A stretch of DNA of 64,000 nt from Hafnia psychrotolerans (GTDB taxonomy: Bacteria; Pseudomonadota; Gammaproteobacteria; Enterobacterales; Enterobacteriaceae), in NCBI RefSeq assembly GCF_014639435.1, contig NZ_BMFZ01000005.1, forward strand, positions 186,001 through 250,000, given 5' to 3'. This document shows, in pieces, positions 9,334-21,098 of this stretch (the stretch's first letter is position 1; every line of letters begins with the position of its first letter). A program made the translations under genes and the position numbers. The notes beneath the pieces are model-generated. The model made no database searches, was not told the origin of the DNA, and saw only the letters and a list, made by a program, of their open reading frames with translations.

Positions 9334-12231
9334 ATGCCGTTTACATTGGGTCAACGCTGGATAAGCGATACGGAAAGCGAATTAGGATTAGGAACCGTGG
9401 TTGCAGTGGATGTGCGCATGGTGACTTTGCTTTTCCCCGCCACCGGTGAAAACCGTTTGTATGCCCGAAATGATTCCCCGATCACCCGCGTGATGTTCAA
9501 TACCGGTGACACCATCAGTTGCCACGAAGGCTGGCAGTTGCAAGTCGAAGAAGTCATTGAAGATAAAGGTCTGTTGACCTACATCGGCACCCGTCTTGAT
9601 ACCGAAGAACCCGGCGTCACCATGCGCGAAGTGCTGTTAGACAGCAAGCTGACCTTCAGCAAACCGCAGGACCGTCTATTTGCCGGTCAGATTGACCGCA
9701 TGGATCGCTTTGCTCTGCGTTTTCGCGCCCGTAAATATCAGCGCGAGCAATTCCGTTTGGAATTCGGCGGCCTGCGAGGCATGCGTGCCAGCCTGATCCC
9801 GCATCAGTTACACATCGCCTATGAAGTCGGCCAGCGCCATGCGCCGCGCGTATTATTAGCTGATGAAGTGGGTCTGGGTAAAACTATCGAAGCCGGAATG
9901 ATCATTCATCAGCAACTGCTGTCTGGCCGGGCCGAGCGCGTCCTGATTGTGGTACCTGAAACTTTACAGCACCAGTGGTTGGTGGAAATGCTGCGTCGTT
10001 TTAACCTGCGTTTCTCGCTGTTTGATGATGACCGCTATGCCGAGTCACTGCACGACGCCACTAATCCTTTCGAAACCGAGCAACTGGTTATCTGTTCTCT
10101 GGACTTCGTTCGCCGCAATAAATCGCGTCTGGAGCAGCTTTCTGAGGCCGAATGGGACATGTTGGTGGTCGATGAAGCGCACCATCTGGTATGGAGCGAA
10201 GAGACGCCAAGTCGTGAATACCAAGTGATCGAGCAGCTTTCTCAGCAGATCCCAAGCGTGTTGCTCTTAACCGCCACCCCAGAACAACTGGGCCAGCAAA
10301 GCCACTTTGCCCGCCTGCGTTTGCTCGACCCGGATCGCTTCCACGATTACGAAGAGTTTATTCACGAGCAGCAGCAATACCAGCCCGTGGCTGATGCCGT
10401 AACATTGCTGCTGAATAAAGAGCCTTTGACCCAAGAAGCACTGACGCTGTTGGGCGAAAGCGTCGGCAATACCGACACTGACGCGCTACTGAAAGCAGCC
10501 AACAACGGTGAAGAAGCGGCAGCTAAACAGCTGGTTGCCATGCTCATGGATCGCCACGGCACCAGCCGCGTGCTATTTCGTAACACACGTAACGGCGTGA
10601 AAGGCTTCCCCGATCGCCATCTGCACGCAGTGAAACTGCCATTGCCGACCCAGTATCAGACGGCGCTCAAAGTCTCCGGCATTATGAGCACCAAGAAAAC
10701 CATGGAAGCGCGCGCTTATGACATGCTGTACCCGGAGCAGATTTATCAGGAATTTGAGGGTGATAACGCGACCTGGTGGAACTTCGACCCGCGTGTTGAA
10801 TGGCTGCTCGATTACCTGACCCACAACCGCGATGAGAAAGTGCTGGTGATCTGTGCCAAAGCCGCCACCGCGCTTCAACTGGAACAGGTCTTGCGCGAAC
10901 GCGAAGCTATCCGCGCCGCGGTATTCCATGAAGGTTTGTCGATTATTGAGCGTGATCGTGCGGCAGCCTATTTTGCCTCGCAAGAAGATGGCGCACAGGT
11001 ACTGCTTTGCTCCGAGATAGGCTCCGAAGGCCGTAACTTCCAGTTTGCCAGTAAAATGGTGATGTTCGATCTGCCGTTCAATCCCGATCTGCTCGAACAG
11101 CGTATTGGCCGCCTGGACCGCATCGGCCAGTTGAACAATATCGACATCATGGTGCCTTACCTCGAACAAACCGCGCAGGCGGTGCTGGTTCGCTGGTTCC
11201 ATGAAGGGCTGGATGCCTTCGAGCACACCTGCCCGACCGGGCGAACCATCTATGACAGCGCTTACCAGCAGTTAATTACCTTCCTCGCCACGCCAAACGA
11301 GCAGGAAGGTCTTGATCTGTTTATTCAGCAATGCCGCAACCAGCACGATGCGCTGAAACTAGAACTGGAGAACGGCCGCGATCGCTTGCTGGAGATGCAC
11401 TCAAATGGTGGCGAACCGGCCCAGCAGTTAGCGAAAGAAATTGCCGGTCAGGACAACGACGTGAATCTGGTGAATTTTGCGCTAAACCTGTTCGATATTG
11501 TCGGTATCAATCAAGACGATCGTAGTGATAACTTGATCGTCCTGACGCCATCCGATCACATGCTGGTTCCTGATTTCCCGGGCCTGCCGGAAGATGGCTG
11601 CACCGTGACATTCAATCGTGAACAAGCCCTGTCGCGTGAAGATACTCAGTTCATCAGTTGGGAACATCCGATTGTGCGCAATGGTCTGGATCTCATCCTT
11701 TCAGGCGATACCGGCAGCTGTGCCGTCTCTATTTTGAAAAACAAAGCACTGCCAGCGGGCACGCTGTTGGCGGAGCTGATTTACGTGGTGGAGTGTCAGG
11801 CGCCGAAACACCTGCAACTGACCCGCTTCCTGCCACCCACGCCGGTTCGTATGCTGATCGACAGCAAAGGCACCAATTTGGCGGCACAGGTCGAGTTTGA
11901 AAGTTTCAACCGTCAGCTCAATGCCATCAACCGTCATAACTCCAGCAAGCTGGTGAATGCGGTGCAGGCCGAGGTTCATACCATGTTACAACGGGCTGAA
12001 CCCCAGATTGCCGATGAAGCCCGCGTGTTGATTGAAGCAGCCAAAGTCGAAGCCGACGTTCAACTGAGTAAAGAGCTGGCGCGTCTGAAAGCGCTGAAAG
12101 CGGTCAACCCAAACATTCGTGATGATGAGCTGGAAGCGGTAGAATCTAACCGTACTCAGGTTCTGGCTAATCTGAACGAGGCCAGCTGGCGTCTGGACGC
12201 TATCCGGCTGGTAGTCGTCAGCCATCAGTAA
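9334..12231 (+). CDS. rapA: RapA (HepA), RNA polymerase recycling ATPase
   Basis: Swi2/Snf2-type ATPase that binds RNA polymerase and promotes its release and reuse after transcription. The N-terminal tandem Tudor-like region ([18 protein letters not shown]) is followed by Walker [11 protein letters not shown] (175-184), the DEAH box (280-283) and the helicase C-terminal domain with [11 protein letters not shown] and [11 protein letters not shown]. It has 965 residues (E. coli 968). I chose the ATG at 9334 because the protein begins exactly like E. coli RapA and an agagag ribosome site lies upstream. A longer reading frame from 9286 lacks support. A terminator follows at 12243. Confidence 0.97.
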   Translation: MPFTLGQRWISDTESELGLGTVVAVDVRMVTLLFPATGENRLYARNDSPITRVMFNTGDTISCHEGWQLQVEEVIEDKGLLTYIGTRLDTEEPGVTMREVLLDSKLTFSKPQDRLFAGQIDRMDRFALRFRARKYQREQFRLEFGGLRGMRASLIPHQLHIAYEVGQRHAPRVLLADEVGLGKTIEAGMIIHQQLLSGRAERVLIVVPETLQHQWLVEMLRRFNLRFSLFDDDRYAESLHDATNPFETEQLVICSLDFVRRNKSRLEQLSEAEWDMLVVDEAHHLVWSEETPSREYQVIEQLSQQIPSVLLLTATPEQLGQQSHFARLRLLDPDRFHDYEEFIHEQQQYQPVADAVTLLLNKEPLTQEALTLLGESVGNTDTDALLKAANNGEEAAAKQLVAMLMDRHGTSRVLFRNTRNGVKGFPDRHLHAVKLPLPTQYQTALKVSGIMSTKKTMEARAYDMLYPEQIYQEFEGDNATWWNFDPRVEWLLDYLTHNRDEKVLVICAKAATALQLEQVLREREAIRAAVFHEGLSIIERDRAAAYFASQEDGAQVLLCSEIGSEGRNFQFASKMVMFDLPFNPDLLEQRIGRLDRIGQLNNIDIMVPYLEQTAQAVLVRWFHEGLDAFEHTCPTGRTIYDSAYQQLITFLATPNEQEGLDLFIQQCRNQHDALKLELENGRDRLLEMHSNGGEPAQQLAKEIAGQDNDVNLVNFALNLFDIVGINQDDRSDNLIVLTPSDHMLVPDFPGLPEDGCTVTFNREQALSREDTQFISWEHPIVRNGLDLILSGDTGSCAVSILKNKALPAGTLLAELIYVVECQAPKHLQLTRFLPPTPVRMLIDSKGTNLAAQVEFESFNRQLNAINRHNSSKLVNAVQAEVHTMLQRAEPQIADEARVLIEAAKVEADVQLSKELARLKALKAVNPNIRDDELEAVESNRTQVLANLNEASWRLDAIRLVVVSHQ

Positions 12232-12242
12232 TGTCAGCACCA

Positions 12243-12267
12243 AGGCAGGATTTTCCTGCCTTTCTTT
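12243..12267 (+). terminator. Terminator after rapA
   Basis: aggcagga (12243-12250) pairs with tcctgcct (12254-12261) around a three-base loop, followed by a T-rich tail. It lies 12 bases after the rapA stop codon and before rluA. Confidence 0.75.
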
Positions 12268-12303
12268 TCTCCCTTTGATGACAACAGACTCGGGAAATCC
12301 GCT

Positions 12304-13005
12304 ATGAGCGAAAATCAGCCCGCACCGTATCAGCCCTCCAATACCCGCCCGCTGGAGGATTACTATCCCCCAACCGATCCCTGGTTGCAGGTGTTGTTTC
12401 AGGATGAACACATCATGGTGGTCAATAAGCCCAGCGGTTTATTGTCGGTTCCGGGTAAAGCGGCTGAACATCAGGACAGCCTGATGACGCGTATTCAACG
12501 TGATTTTCCTGAGGCCGAATCGGTACATCGTCTGGATATGTCCACCAGCGGCGTAATGGTCACAGCGCTGACCAAAAAGGCCGAGCGCGAGCTTAAGCGC
12601 CAGTTTCGCGAGCGTGAAACCAAAAAAGTCTATATCGCGCGGGTGTGGGGACATATGGCGGAAGATTACGGCATCATCGACTTGCCGTTAATTTGCGACT
12701 ATCCGAACCGCCCCAAACAGAAGGTCTGCCACGAAACGGGCAAAAAGGCACTGACGCAATATGAAGTGATTTCCTGGGACGACGACGGTACCACGCGGGT
12801 CAGACTGCGGCCAATCACCGGACGTTCCCATCAACTGCGTGTGCATCTGCTGGCGCTGGGCTACCCGATCCTCGGCGATAAATTTTATGCGCCGCACGAC
12901 GCGTTGGTGATGGTCCCTCGGCTGCAACTGCATGCGCAGGAGTTGTCATTTTATCACCCGATCACCGATGCACCGCTGGTGTTTAACTGCGAACCGGATT
13001 TCTAA
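12304..13005 (+). CDS. rluA: RluA, dual 23S rRNA/tRNA pseudouridine synthase
   Basis: Makes pseudouridine 746 in 23S rRNA and pseudouridine 32 in several tRNAs. The catalytic motif HRLDM is present with the active-site aspartate at residue 78, and the family blocks VVNKPSGLLSVPG and GRSHQLRVH flank it. It has 233 residues against 219 in E. coli; the difference is about 14 extra N-terminal residues rich in Asn, Gln and Pro before the conserved DYYPPTDPWL. It follows rapA as in E. coli but after a terminator, so it may have its own promoter. Confidence 0.95.
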   Translation: MSENQPAPYQPSNTRPLEDYYPPTDPWLQVLFQDEHIMVVNKPSGLLSVPGKAAEHQDSLMTRIQRDFPEAESVHRLDMSTSGVMVTALTKKAERELKRQFRERETKKVYIARVWGHMAEDYGIIDLPLICDYPNRPKQKVCHETGKKALTQYEVISWDDDGTTRVRLRPITGRSHQLRVHLLALGYPILGDKFYAPHDALVMVPRLQLHAQELSFYHPITDAPLVFNCEPDF

Positions 13006-13032
13006 CGTCACGTTCAAAACGTCATCGAAAGA

Positions 13033-13060
13033 AAAAGGCGCTGAATTCAGCGCCTTTCGT
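13033..13060. terminator. Bidirectional terminator between rluA and djlA
   Basis: Perfect palindrome aggcgctgaattcagcgcct at 13036-13055, with A-rich sequence before and T-rich sequence after. It can stop transcription of rluA from the left and djlA from the right. Confidence 0.8.
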
Positions 13061-13082
13061 TTTTCAGACCGGAAGAAAAGTG

Positions 13083-13901
13083 CTATTTAAAACCCTTCTC
13101 TTTTTTGATCAGATCATACGCGGCCTGGATTGACTGCGCTTTTTCTTTCGCCATTTCCATCATTTCTGGCGGCAAACCTTTTGCGACCAGTTTGTCTGGA
13201 TGATGTTCACTCATCAACTTACGGTAAGCACGTTTGATGGTGGTGCCATCATCTGATGGGCTGACGCCGAGCACTTTACAGGCATCCGCCAATGTAGGGC
13301 CTTGTGGCGCCTGACGATAGCCTCCCTGCGAAGAGTACCCTTGCTGTCCGCCACCAAACTGCTGACCGCCTTCCATCATGCTCAGGAACTGGTCAAACTG
13401 CTGACGGGAAATCCCCAGTTCTTCAGCAATGACATACAGCACCTGACGCTCATTAGGATGCAACGACCCGTCGGCAAAAGCGGCCTGGATCTGAATTTCC
13501 AGAAAAGTCCGGATTAAATCAAAACGGCCGAAGCAGACACCGCGTAATTCACGCATTTTTTCGCGCAGCGGATAACTGGCTTCTTTACCTATTTGAAACG
13601 CGCCCTGAGCTGCATTACGGTGTTCACCGTGCAGTTGCATGCGATCCATATACAGGCTGGCAATCTGAATGTCAGCCTCGGTAACTCTCCCCTTTGATTT
13701 GGTTAAATGCCCCATCACCTCAAAGGTGGTGCGGAAAAAAAGTGTTTGTCTTGTCTGCTGATCGGCAAAATAGCCGCGACTCTTAACCGAGCGCGCTTTG
13801 TCGAACATATGCCCAACCAGCAACCCTATAACGATTCCCCAGAACCCTACACCGGACATTAAGCCCAGTATAAGACCGAGCAGCTTTCCCCAATACTGCA
13901 T
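13083..13901 (-). CDS. djlA: DjlA, membrane-anchored DnaJ-like co-chaperone
   Basis: A DnaK co-chaperone of the inner membrane; in E. coli overexpression activates the Rcs capsule phosphorelay. It has 272 residues (E. coli 271). The N-terminus has one membrane segment (about 6-30) with glycine-rich [12 protein letters not shown] that drives dimerisation. A TerB-like helical domain follows (about 55-170), then a Gln/Gly-rich linker ([13 protein letters not shown]) and a C-terminal J domain with the HPD motif (EHHPDKL). It is transcribed away from lptD. An RcsA-like gene at the other end of the window belongs to the same regulatory circuit, though distant. Confidence 0.96.
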   Translation of the reverse strand: MQYWGKLLGLILGLMSGVGFWGIVIGLLVGHMFDKARSVKSRGYFADQQTRQTLFFRTTFEVMGHLTKSKGRVTEADIQIASLYMDRMQLHGEHRNAAQGAFQIGKEASYPLREKMRELRGVCFGRFDLIRTFLEIQIQAAFADGSLHPNERQVLYVIAEELGISRQQFDQFLSMMEGGQQFGGGQQGYSSQGGYRQAPQGPTLADACKVLGVSPSDDGTTIKRAYRKLMSEHHPDKLVAKGLPPEMMEMAKEKAQSIQAAYDLIKKEKGFK

Positions 13902-14083
13902 ATACTCCTCAATTCACCATGGCGTCGTCGAAAAATTGCTTTATCATAACCGGCATTTACCGTTGTGCCTAACGGCGACAACGATTACCGGTTGGATTTA
14001 ACACTAGCGCAACGATGACGAGTGATATAGTCTCTGACCGTTTGCCGGCATGATGCCTCTGATGACGGAATACCATTTTACGT

Positions 14084-16447
14084 ATGAAAAACAGACGTCT
14101 GAAAACTCGCTTACCTACGCTGCTGGCCACCACTATTTGGGCGGCCCTTTACAGCCATGGGGCTTTCGCCGATCTCGCTGCGCAATGTATGCTCGGCGTT
14201 CCGACCTATGATAAACCGCTGGTTACCGGTGACCCTAATAAACTTCCCGTTCGTATTCAGGCTGACCAAGCCACCGGGAATTACCCAGATAATGCCTTGT
14301 TCAGCGGAAAAGTTAATGTCGAACAGGGTAATGCCACACTCGATGCCGACCAGGTTCAGCTGAATCAGATCGCGAATCCCGGGCAAGACACACCGATCCG
14401 CACCGTCACGGCGACGGGAAACGTTAAATATAATAGCAATCAGATCAAGCTGAATGGCCCTAAAGCCTTCTCGAACCTGACAACCAAAGACACCGACGTG
14501 GAAAACGGCGATTATCAAATGGTTGGCCGTCAGGGTCGCGGCGTTGCGGACAAAATGAAGCAGCGTGACAACAACCGTTACACCATTCTTGATAACGGCA
14601 CATTTACCTCCTGTCTGCCCGGTGATAATAGCTGGAGCGTAGTGGGTTCGCAGATCATCGAAGACCGTCAGGAAGAAGTGGCAGAGATCTGGAATGCCCG
14701 TTTCCACATCGGCCCGGTGCCGGTGTTCTACAGCCCCTATATGCAGTTACCGATTGGTAATAAACGTCGCTCCGGGTTCCTGATTCCGAACGCCAACTAC
14801 AGCAGCAATAATGGCTTTGGTGTTACCGTTCCTTATTACTGGAACATAGCACCTAACTACGACGCCACTATCACACCGAATTACATGAGTAACCGTGGTC
14901 TGCAATTGCAGAATGAATTCCGTTATCTGACCGTTGCCGGTGCCGGTATTATGGAGTTCGATTATCTCGGTGACGATAAGAAAATCGATGATGATTACGT
15001 CAAGACTCAAGGTCGTACCAGCCGCTGGATGTACTATTGGGCGCACTCAGGCGTGGTGGATAAGGTCTGGCGTTTCAACATTGACTACACCAAGGTCAGT
15101 GACCCGTATTACTTCACAGATTTTGACTCAAAGTTTGGCTCGACCACCTACGGCTATGCGGCGCAGAAATTCAGCGTCGGCTACGCCAATAAAAATTGGG
15201 ATGCGACCTTAGCCAGTAAGCAATTCCAGATATTCAGTGGCTATGACACGGGTAACGTTTACCGTGCCATGCCGCAATTTGACGTCAATTATTATAAAAA
15301 TGATCTTGGCCCATTTGATCTTCACGTCTACAGCCAGGCTGTGAAGTTTACCAACGTAAACCCGGATCAGCCTGATGCTATTCGACTGCATTTAGAGCCA
15401 ACCCTAAGCCTGCCATTAAGCAATAGCTTGGGTAGCCTGGATAATGAAGTCAAATTGATGACGACGCATTATCAACAGGATATTCCCGATTCCTACTTCG
15501 CTGCTAACCCGGATTCCAAGCTGAAAAGTACGGTTAACCGTACGCTACCTGAGTTTAAAAGTGATGGTAAAATGGTGTTTGAACGCACCATGGACTGGAA
15601 CCAAAGTTTCACCCAGACCCTCGAGCCGCGAGCGCAGTACCTGTACATTCCCTACCGCGATCAGAGTGGAATTAACACCTATGATTCGACGTTATTGCAG
15701 TCTGACTATACCGGGCTATTCCGTGATAAGAGCTATAGCGGCCTGGACCGCATCGCTTCAGCGAATCAGGTAGCCAGTGGTCTGACGACCCGTATTTATG
15801 ATGACGGCCTGGTGGAGCGTTTTAACGCCTCTCTTGGTCAGATTTATTATTTTACGCCCCCACGTACGGGTGACCAAAACAGCGTACTGGATAAAAACAG
15901 CGATACCGGCAGCCTCGTCTGGGCTGGCGATTCTTACTACAAAATCAATGACTTCTGGGGTATCCGTGGCGGTGCACAGTATGACACCCGTCTTGATGCC
16001 TTGGCGCTGGGTGATGCTGTACTGGAATACCGCGCTGATTCAGAAAGAATGGTTCAGTTGAGCTACCGTTATGCCAGCCCGGAATATATTCAGGCTACGT
16101 TGCCTCAGCTAACTAACCCTGGATACCAGCAGGGCATCTCGCAGTTAGGCGGGATTGCCAGTTGGCCAATCGCTGACCGCTGGGCGATCGTCGGTGCCTA
16201 CTATTACGACATCAAAGCACAGCAACCTGCCGACCAACTGTTGGGTTTGCAATACAACACTTGCTGTTGGGCTGTCAACTTGGGGTACGAACGTAAAATC
16301 ACCACATACGACTCAACCAAGTCCGAAAGCAAGTATGACAACAAGATTTCATTCAACATTGAACTTCGTGGCCTGAGCAGTAATCATAGCCTCGGAACCA
16401 ATGAAATGTTGGCCAGCGGCATACTGCCTTATCAACGTGCTTTCTAA
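14084..16447 (+). CDS. lptD: LptD, outer-membrane LPS assembly beta-barrel
   Basis: With LptE forms the outer-membrane gate that inserts lipopolysaccharide. It has 787 residues (E. coli 784). A signal peptide ends near SHGAFA (about residue 29). The periplasmic jellyroll (LptA-like) domain is followed by the large beta-barrel. The four disulfide cysteines are all present: C35, C177 and the pair C727-C728. It is first in the lptD-surA-pdxA-rsmA-apaG-apaH run. SurA, encoded next, helps LptD fold. The ribosome site before the ATG is weak. I could not identify a convincing sigma-E promoter in the 182 bases upstream. Confidence 0.97.
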   Translation: MKNRRLKTRLPTLLATTIWAALYSHGAFADLAAQCMLGVPTYDKPLVTGDPNKLPVRIQADQATGNYPDNALFSGKVNVEQGNATLDADQVQLNQIANPGQDTPIRTVTATGNVKYNSNQIKLNGPKAFSNLTTKDTDVENGDYQMVGRQGRGVADKMKQRDNNRYTILDNGTFTSCLPGDNSWSVVGSQIIEDRQEEVAEIWNARFHIGPVPVFYSPYMQLPIGNKRRSGFLIPNANYSSNNGFGVTVPYYWNIAPNYDATITPNYMSNRGLQLQNEFRYLTVAGAGIMEFDYLGDDKKIDDDYVKTQGRTSRWMYYWAHSGVVDKVWRFNIDYTKVSDPYYFTDFDSKFGSTTYGYAAQKFSVGYANKNWDATLASKQFQIFSGYDTGNVYRAMPQFDVNYYKNDLGPFDLHVYSQAVKFTNVNPDQPDAIRLHLEPTLSLPLSNSLGSLDNEVKLMTTHYQQDIPDSYFAANPDSKLKSTVNRTLPEFKSDGKMVFERTMDWNQSFTQTLEPRAQYLYIPYRDQSGINTYDSTLLQSDYTGLFRDKSYSGLDRIASANQVASGLTTRIYDDGLVERFNASLGQIYYFTPPRTGDQNSVLDKNSDTGSLVWAGDSYYKINDFWGIRGGAQYDTRLDALALGDAVLEYRADSERMVQLSYRYASPEYIQATLPQLTNPGYQQGISQLGGIASWPIADRWAIVGAYYYDIKAQQPADQLLGLQYNTCCWAVNLGYERKITTYDSTKSESKYDNKISFNIELRGLSSNHSLGTNEMLASGILPYQRAF

Positions 16448-16513
16448 GCCCAACGATATGTTGAACTCAGTGAACTTGCATCCGCAATTGCGGATTAAAC
16501 AAATGGAAAAAGT

Positions 16514-17809
16514 ATGAAGAACTGGAGAATGCTTCTCCTCGGCGTAACGCTTTGTGCCAGCACCGCATTCGCAGCGCCGCAAGAGGTTGATAAAGTGGCC
16601 GCCGTGGTTAATAACGGCGTCGTCCTTGAAAGTGACGTCACGAGCCTGATGACATCCGTTAAACAACAAGCGAAAGAGGCTAATCAACAATTGCCCGATG
16701 ACGCCACGCTGCGCCATCAGATCCTGGATCGCCTGATCATGGATAACATCCAGTTGCAGATGGCCAATAAAATGGGCATTAAACTAACGGATGCAGACGT
16801 CGATAAAGCCATTGCCGGAATTGCTGCGCAGAATAAGCTGACTGTCGACCAACTGCGTAGTCGTCTGGCGTATGACGGTCTGAACTACAGCACTTACCGT
16901 GCACAGATCCGCAAAGAGATGATGATTAGCGAAGTACGTAACAGTGAAGTCCGTCGTCGTGTCACCGTGCTTCCTCAAGAAGTCGATACTCTTGCAAAGC
17001 AGATCGGCGCACAAAATGGTAGCAGTGCTGAGTTCAACATCAGCCACATTCTGCTGCCTCTGCCAGAAAATCCGACGCAGGATCAGGTAGATACGACTGA
17101 AGCACTGGCGAAGAAAGTGATAGGTGAGATCAATAATGGTGCCGATTTCGGTAAAATGGCGATCACCTACTCTGCTGACTCACAGGCGCTGAAAGGCGGC
17201 AATATGGGTTGGAGTAAATTGCAGGAACTGCCTTCGCTATTTGCTCAGGCGTTGAGTACGGCGCAGAAAGGCCAGATCATTGGTCCAATCCGTTCAGGTG
17301 TTGGTTTCCATATCCTGAAAGTGAACGATATTCGCGGCGATAACAAAACCGTGTCCGTCACTGAAGTCCATGCACGTCACATCCTGCTGAAACCTTCCGT
17401 GGTGATGACCGACGCGCAGGCTAAGGCAAAACTGGAGCAGGTTGCGGCTGACATTAAGAGCGGTAAAGTCACGTTTGCTGAAGAAGCCAAACAGATCTCT
17501 CAGGATCCGGGTTCTGCCAATCAGGGCGGCGATTTAGGTTGGGCTTCGCCAGATATGTATGACCCTGCTTTCCGTGAAGCATTGCTTAACCTGAAGAAAG
17601 GGCAGCTCAGTGCACCGGTTCACTCATCCTTTGGCTGGCACTTGATTGAGGTGCTCGACACTCGTCAGGTTGATAAAACTGACGCTGCACAGAAAGAACG
17701 TGCATACCGGATGTTGTTTAACCGTAAATTCTCGGAAGAAGCACAAACCTGGATGCAGGAACAGCGTGCCAATGCGTACGTGAAAATTCTGGACGGTAAT
17801 GGAAAATAA
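16514..17809 (+). CDS. surA: SurA, periplasmic chaperone and peptidyl-prolyl isomerase
   Basis: The main periplasmic chaperone for outer-membrane beta-barrels, including LptD. It has 431 residues (E. coli 428). A signal peptide ends at about STAFAA. An N-terminal chaperone domain (about 22-170) is followed by two parvulin domains, the first starting around [11 protein letters not shown] and the second around ARHILLKPS, and a short C-terminal helix. It lies 66 bases after lptD, and its last bases overlap the likely pdxA start. Confidence 0.97.
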   Translation: MKNWRMLLLGVTLCASTAFAAPQEVDKVAAVVNNGVVLESDVTSLMTSVKQQAKEANQQLPDDATLRHQILDRLIMDNIQLQMANKMGIKLTDADVDKAIAGIAAQNKLTVDQLRSRLAYDGLNYSTYRAQIRKEMMISEVRNSEVRRRVTVLPQEVDTLAKQIGAQNGSSAEFNISHILLPLPENPTQDQVDTTEALAKKVIGEINNGADFGKMAITYSADSQALKGGNMGWSKLQELPSLFAQALSTAQKGQIIGPIRSGVGFHILKVNDIRGDNKTVSVTEVHARHILLKPSVVMTDAQAKAKLEQVAADIKSGKVTFAEEAKQISQDPGSANQGGDLGWASPDMYDPAFREALLNLKKGQLSAPVHSSFGWHLIEVLDTRQVDKTDAAQKERAYRMLFNRKFSEEAQTWMQEQRANAYVKILDGNGK

Positions 17810-18806
17810 GCGTTCCATGACGAAATCAGTGGTCATCACCCCCGGCGAACCCGCCGGGGTTGGGCCGGATTTGGTACTGGCACTCGCTCAGCAGGCATGG
17901 CCTGTTGAGTTAGTCGTCTGTGCTGATCCGGCGTTATTGCGAGATCGGGCCAGCGTTTTAGGACTGCACATTACACTGCTCGACTATCAGCCAGGTATGC
18001 CGCCACAGCCTCAAGCTGCCGGTACACTGACCGTGTTGCCGATCAAAACTGCCGTGGCCGTGACGCCAGGTAAGTTGGCTGTCGCTAACAGTGCTTACGT
18101 GTTAGAAACACTGGCACGCGCCTGCGATGGCGCCATTAATGGCGAATTCGCTGCGCTGGTTACGGGTCCGGTACAAAAAAGCATTATCAATGACGCAGGC
18201 ATTCCGTTCATTGGACACACTGAATTTTTTGCCGATCGCAGCCAATGCGATCGCGTGGTGATGATGTTGGCAACCGAAGAACTACGCGTTGCACTGGCGA
18301 CAACGCATTTGCCATTGTCTGCCGTGCCAGCGGCGATCACCCGTCAATGCCTGCATGAAGTGATCACCATTTTGCACCACGATCTTCAGACTAAATTTGG
18401 GATCCTTGATCCACAAATCTACGTGTGTGGTCTTAATCCGCACGCGGGTGAAGGGGGCCACATGGGGCATGAAGAGATCGATACCATCATTCCTGCGCTT
18501 GAAGAGCTACGTCAGCAAGGAATTAACCTTATTGGCCCGCTGCCTGCGGACACCCTTTTCCAGCCGAAATATCTACAACATGCTGACGCCGTACTATCGA
18601 TGTATCACGATCAGGGCCTTCCGGTGCTAAAATATCAGGGATTTGGTCGCGCAGTGAATATTACACTCGGCCTACCCTTTATCCGGACTTCCGTTGATCA
18701 CGGCACCGCCCTTGAACTTGCTGCTACCGGCAACGCCGATGCAAGCAGTTTCAAGACAGCAATAAATCTCGCTATTCACATGGCAAACAACAGTAATGAT
18801 AAATAA
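17799..18806 (+). CDS. pdxA: PdxA, 4-hydroxythreonine-4-phosphate dehydrogenase
   Basis: Oxidises 4-phosphohydroxy-L-threonine in pyridoxal phosphate synthesis, with NAD and a divalent metal. Family motifs: [14 protein letters not shown] at the N-terminus, [21 protein letters not shown] and [11 protein letters not shown], which supply the metal-binding histidines. It has 335 residues from the ATG at 17799, which overlaps the surA stop; a second ATG at 17817 (329 residues, equal to E. coli) is just as possible. Neither has a strong ribosome site, which suggests coupling to surA translation. Confidence 0.95.
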   Translation: MENKRSMTKSVVITPGEPAGVGPDLVLALAQQAWPVELVVCADPALLRDRASVLGLHITLLDYQPGMPPQPQAAGTLTVLPIKTAVAVTPGKLAVANSAYVLETLARACDGAINGEFAALVTGPVQKSIINDAGIPFIGHTEFFADRSQCDRVVMMLATEELRVALATTHLPLSAVPAAITRQCLHEVITILHHDLQTKFGILDPQIYVCGLNPHAGEGGHMGHEEIDTIIPALEELRQQGINLIGPLPADTLFQPKYLQHADAVLSMYHDQGLPVLKYQGFGRAVNITLGLPFIRTSVDHGTALELAATGNADASSFKTAINLAIHMANNSNDK

Positions 18807-18811
18807 CCACA

Positions 18812-19642
18812 ATGAATAATCGTGTACATCAGGGCCACTTTGCTCGTAAACGTTTTGGGCAAAACTTTTTAACCGATCAGTTTGTTATCGACAGCATCGT
18901 ATCGGCCATTCATCCTATGCCGGGTCAGGCAGTCGTTGAGATCGGTCCCGGTCTGGCAGCATTGACAGAACCGGTTGCTTCACGCCTCGATAGCATGACG
19001 GTGATCGAACTTGACCGTGATTTAGCGGCGCGTCTGGAGACCAACCCGAAGATGCTGGGCAAGCTCCGCGTGATTCAATCCGATGCCATGAAAGTGGATT
19101 TCGGCGAGCTTTCCAAAGAGTTAGGACAACCCCTGCGCGTGTTTGGCAATTTGCCATATAACATCTCCACGCCGTTGATGTTCCATCTGTTTCTCTATAC
19201 TGATGCCATCAGTGACATGCATTTCATGTTGCAAAAAGAAGTTGTTAACCGTCTGGTTGCCGGGCCTAACAGCAAAGCATTTGGTCGTCTGACCGTCATG
19301 GCGCAATATTACTGCAATATTATTCCGGTACTTGAAGTACCACCGGAATCCTTTACGCCAGCGCCAAAAGTTAACTCCGCCGTGGTTCGTCTTATCCCGC
19401 ATAAGACCATCCCTTACCCGGTGGATGACATTCGTATTTTGAGCCGTCTCACAACCGACGCCTTCAACCAGCGCCGGAAAACAATTCGTAATAGCCTCGG
19501 TCATTTGTTCACTCCAGAACAGATGAGCGCCCTGGGCCTGGATTTGCAAATGCGTGCAGAAAACATCTCTGTTGAGCAATATTGCAAGCTGGCTAACTGG
19601 TTATCGACCCGGCCGAAAAATGCTGAACCGAAACCGGAATAA
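18812..19642 (+). CDS. rsmA: RsmA (KsgA), 16S rRNA A1518/A1519 dimethyltransferase
   Basis: Dimethylates two adjacent adenines near the 3' end of 16S rRNA, a late check on small-subunit assembly; loss gives kasugamycin resistance. It has 276 residues (E. coli 273). The S-adenosylmethionine motif [12 protein letters not shown] and the catalytic NLPYNIST are present. It begins five bases after pdxA and is followed by a dispersed repeat before apaG. Confidence 0.97.
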   Translation: MNNRVHQGHFARKRFGQNFLTDQFVIDSIVSAIHPMPGQAVVEIGPGLAALTEPVASRLDSMTVIELDRDLAARLETNPKMLGKLRVIQSDAMKVDFGELSKELGQPLRVFGNLPYNISTPLMFHLFLYTDAISDMHFMLQKEVVNRLVAGPNSKAFGRLTVMAQYYCNIIPVLEVPPESFTPAPKVNSAVVRLIPHKTIPYPVDDIRILSRLTTDAFNQRRKTIRNSLGHLFTPEQMSALGLDLQMRAENISVEQYCKLANWLSTRPKNAEPKPE

Positions 19643-19650
19643 TCATTTCA

Positions 19651-19776
19651 TATACCCAAAAGAATTCGAGTTACAGGGCAGCAACAAGCGAGAAAAACCT
19701 GATGAGCAGACTGAGGTCAGTGATTCAGTTGAAAGGAAGTAGGGAGCACACCTGTAGCTTGAATGATGAAGGGGAT
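19651..19776. repeat. Dispersed palindromic repeat between rsmA and apaG
   Basis: A 126-bp element with imperfect terminal inverted repeats. The left end tatacccaaaagaattcgag and the reverse complement of the right end (tatccccttcatcattcaag) agree at most positions over about 27 bases. It starts 8 bases after the rsmA stop and ends at the apaG ribosome site. Such elements are widespread in Yersinia, Serratia and Rahnella. The right end matches the one at 1-40. As RNA it can fold into a long hairpin within the operon transcript. Confidence 0.8.
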
Positions 19777-19789
19777 AGGGAGTAACGTT

Positions 19790-20167
19790 ATGCTTGATTC
19801 ACCCCGCGTCAGTATTCAGGTGCAAAGTATCTACATAGAGTCGCAGTCGATACCTGATGAAGAGCGTTTTGTCTTCGCCTACACCATTACCATTCGCAAC
19901 CTTGGGCGTTTCAACGTGCAGTTGCTCCGCCGTTACTGGCTAATCACCAACAGTAACGGGCGACAAACTGAAGTTCGTGGTGACGGTGTCGTCGGTCAAC
20001 AACCGCTCATTTTGCCCGGTAATGAATTTCACTACACCAGCGGTGCGGTTCTTGAAACGCCGTTGGGGACAATGGAAGGTCATTACGAAATGGTTGCAGA
20101 GAACGGCGAGCTGTTCAACGTGCCCATCCCTGTTTTTCGCCTCGCGATCCCAACGCTGATAAATTAA
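19790..20167 (+). CDS. apaG: ApaG, fibronectin-III-like domain protein
   Basis: A 125-residue beta-sandwich protein (DUF525/ApaG fold), identical in length to E. coli ApaG. The exact role is unknown; the gene is usually linked to apaH and ksgA, and related domains occur in F-box proteins and PDIP38. Conserved blocks are [32 protein letters not shown] and [13 protein letters not shown] chose the ATG at 19790 (MLDSPRV) because gggag at 19778-19782 is well placed and the N-terminus matches. The reading frame runs further upstream, but that would enter the dispersed repeat. Confidence 0.94.
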   Translation: MLDSPRVSIQVQSIYIESQSIPDEERFVFAYTITIRNLGRFNVQLLRRYWLITNSNGRQTEVRGDGVVGQQPLILPGNEFHYTSGAVLETPLGTMEGHYEMVAENGELFNVPIPVFRLAIPTLIN

Positions 20168-20172
20168 TCCTC

Positions 20173-21024
20173 ATGTCGACATATCTTATTGGTGATGTTC
20201 ATGGCTGTATCGATGAACTCAAAGCGCTATTGGCGCAGGCGGATTTTGATCCGCAGCAAGACTGTTTGTGGCTGACCGGTGATCTCGTCGCACGAGGCCC
20301 GAACTCGCTTGAAGTGCTGCGTTATGTTAGTGGTTTAGGGGATTCGGTGCGCATGGTGCTCGGTAATCATGACCTGCATTTGCTGGCCATCTTTGCCGGT
20401 ATCAGCTTCAACAAGCCTAAAGATCGCCTGAAACCGCTGCTCGAAGCCGAAGACGCCGACAAGTTGATCAACTGGCTGCGGCGCCAGCCTGTTTTGCAGG
20501 TTGACGAAGAACTTAAGCTGGTCATGGCCCACGCGGGCATCACGCCGCAGTGGAACCTGGAAACAGCACAGACATGCGCACGTGAAGTGGAAGCGGTATT
20601 ACGCAGTGATACCTACCCACTTTTCCTTGATGCCATGTACGGTGATATGCCAAATAACTGGTCACCAGAACTGAGCGGTCTGGCACGCCTGCGGTTTAGC
20701 ACCAATGCGCTCACCCGCATGCGTTACTGCTTCCCGAATGGTCAGCTTGATATGATTTGCAAGGACACACCGGAAAACGCCCCACGACCACTTAAGCCGT
20801 GGTTCGATATTGAAAGCCCAATCCTGCAGGCAGGATATAGTATTGCTTTCGGTCATTGGGCTTCTCTGGAAGGTCAAGGCACACCAGAAGGTGTTTACGC
20901 GCTGGATACAGGCTGTTGCTGGGGTGGCGTCATGACTATGGTGCGCTGGGAAGATAAAGCCTGGTTTACCCAGCCGTCCAGCAGAAAGATTGAGAAAGAG
21001 CAGGTCCAGACACCCGACTATTGA
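20173..21024 (+). CDS. apaH: ApaH, diadenosine tetraphosphatase
   Basis: Hydrolyses Ap4A symmetrically to two ADP and also removes Np4 caps from RNA. It has 283 residues (E. coli 280). The calcineurin-like metallophosphatase signatures [14 protein letters not shown] and GNHD are in the first 70 residues, with a further conserved histidine in MAHAGI. It is the last gene of the lptD-apaH run, five bases after apaG, and ends before a shared terminator with folA. Confidence 0.97.
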   Translation: MSTYLIGDVHGCIDELKALLAQADFDPQQDCLWLTGDLVARGPNSLEVLRYVSGLGDSVRMVLGNHDLHLLAIFAGISFNKPKDRLKPLLEAEDADKLINWLRRQPVLQVDEELKLVMAHAGITPQWNLETAQTCAREVEAVLRSDTYPLFLDAMYGDMPNNWSPELSGLARLRFSTNALTRMRYCFPNGQLDMICKDTPENAPRPLKPWFDIESPILQAGYSIAFGHWASLEGQGTPEGVYALDTGCCWGGVMTMVRWEDKAWFTQPSSRKIEKEQVQTPDY

Positions 21025-21051
21025 AGGGTTCTATGCGCGCTGGAAATACAG

Positions 21052-21080
21052 AAAGGCACCTGAGAAGGTGCCTTTCTTTT
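21052..21080. terminator. Terminator between apaH and folA
   Basis: aaaggcacc (21052-21060) pairs with ggtgccttt (21067-21075), six-base loop, followed by cttttt. It ends the apaH operon and probably also works for folA coming from the right. Confidence 0.8.
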
Positions 21081-21098
21081 TGGAACGGGCTGCGGGGA

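Noticed and set aside
10573-11226. 217-codon minus-strand frame within rapA
   Set aside because: Antisense to a conserved gene, with no supporting features.
14004-14083. Possible sigma-E promoter before lptD
   Set aside because: A tctga occurs near the expected place, but no ggaact-like -35 lies at the right distance.
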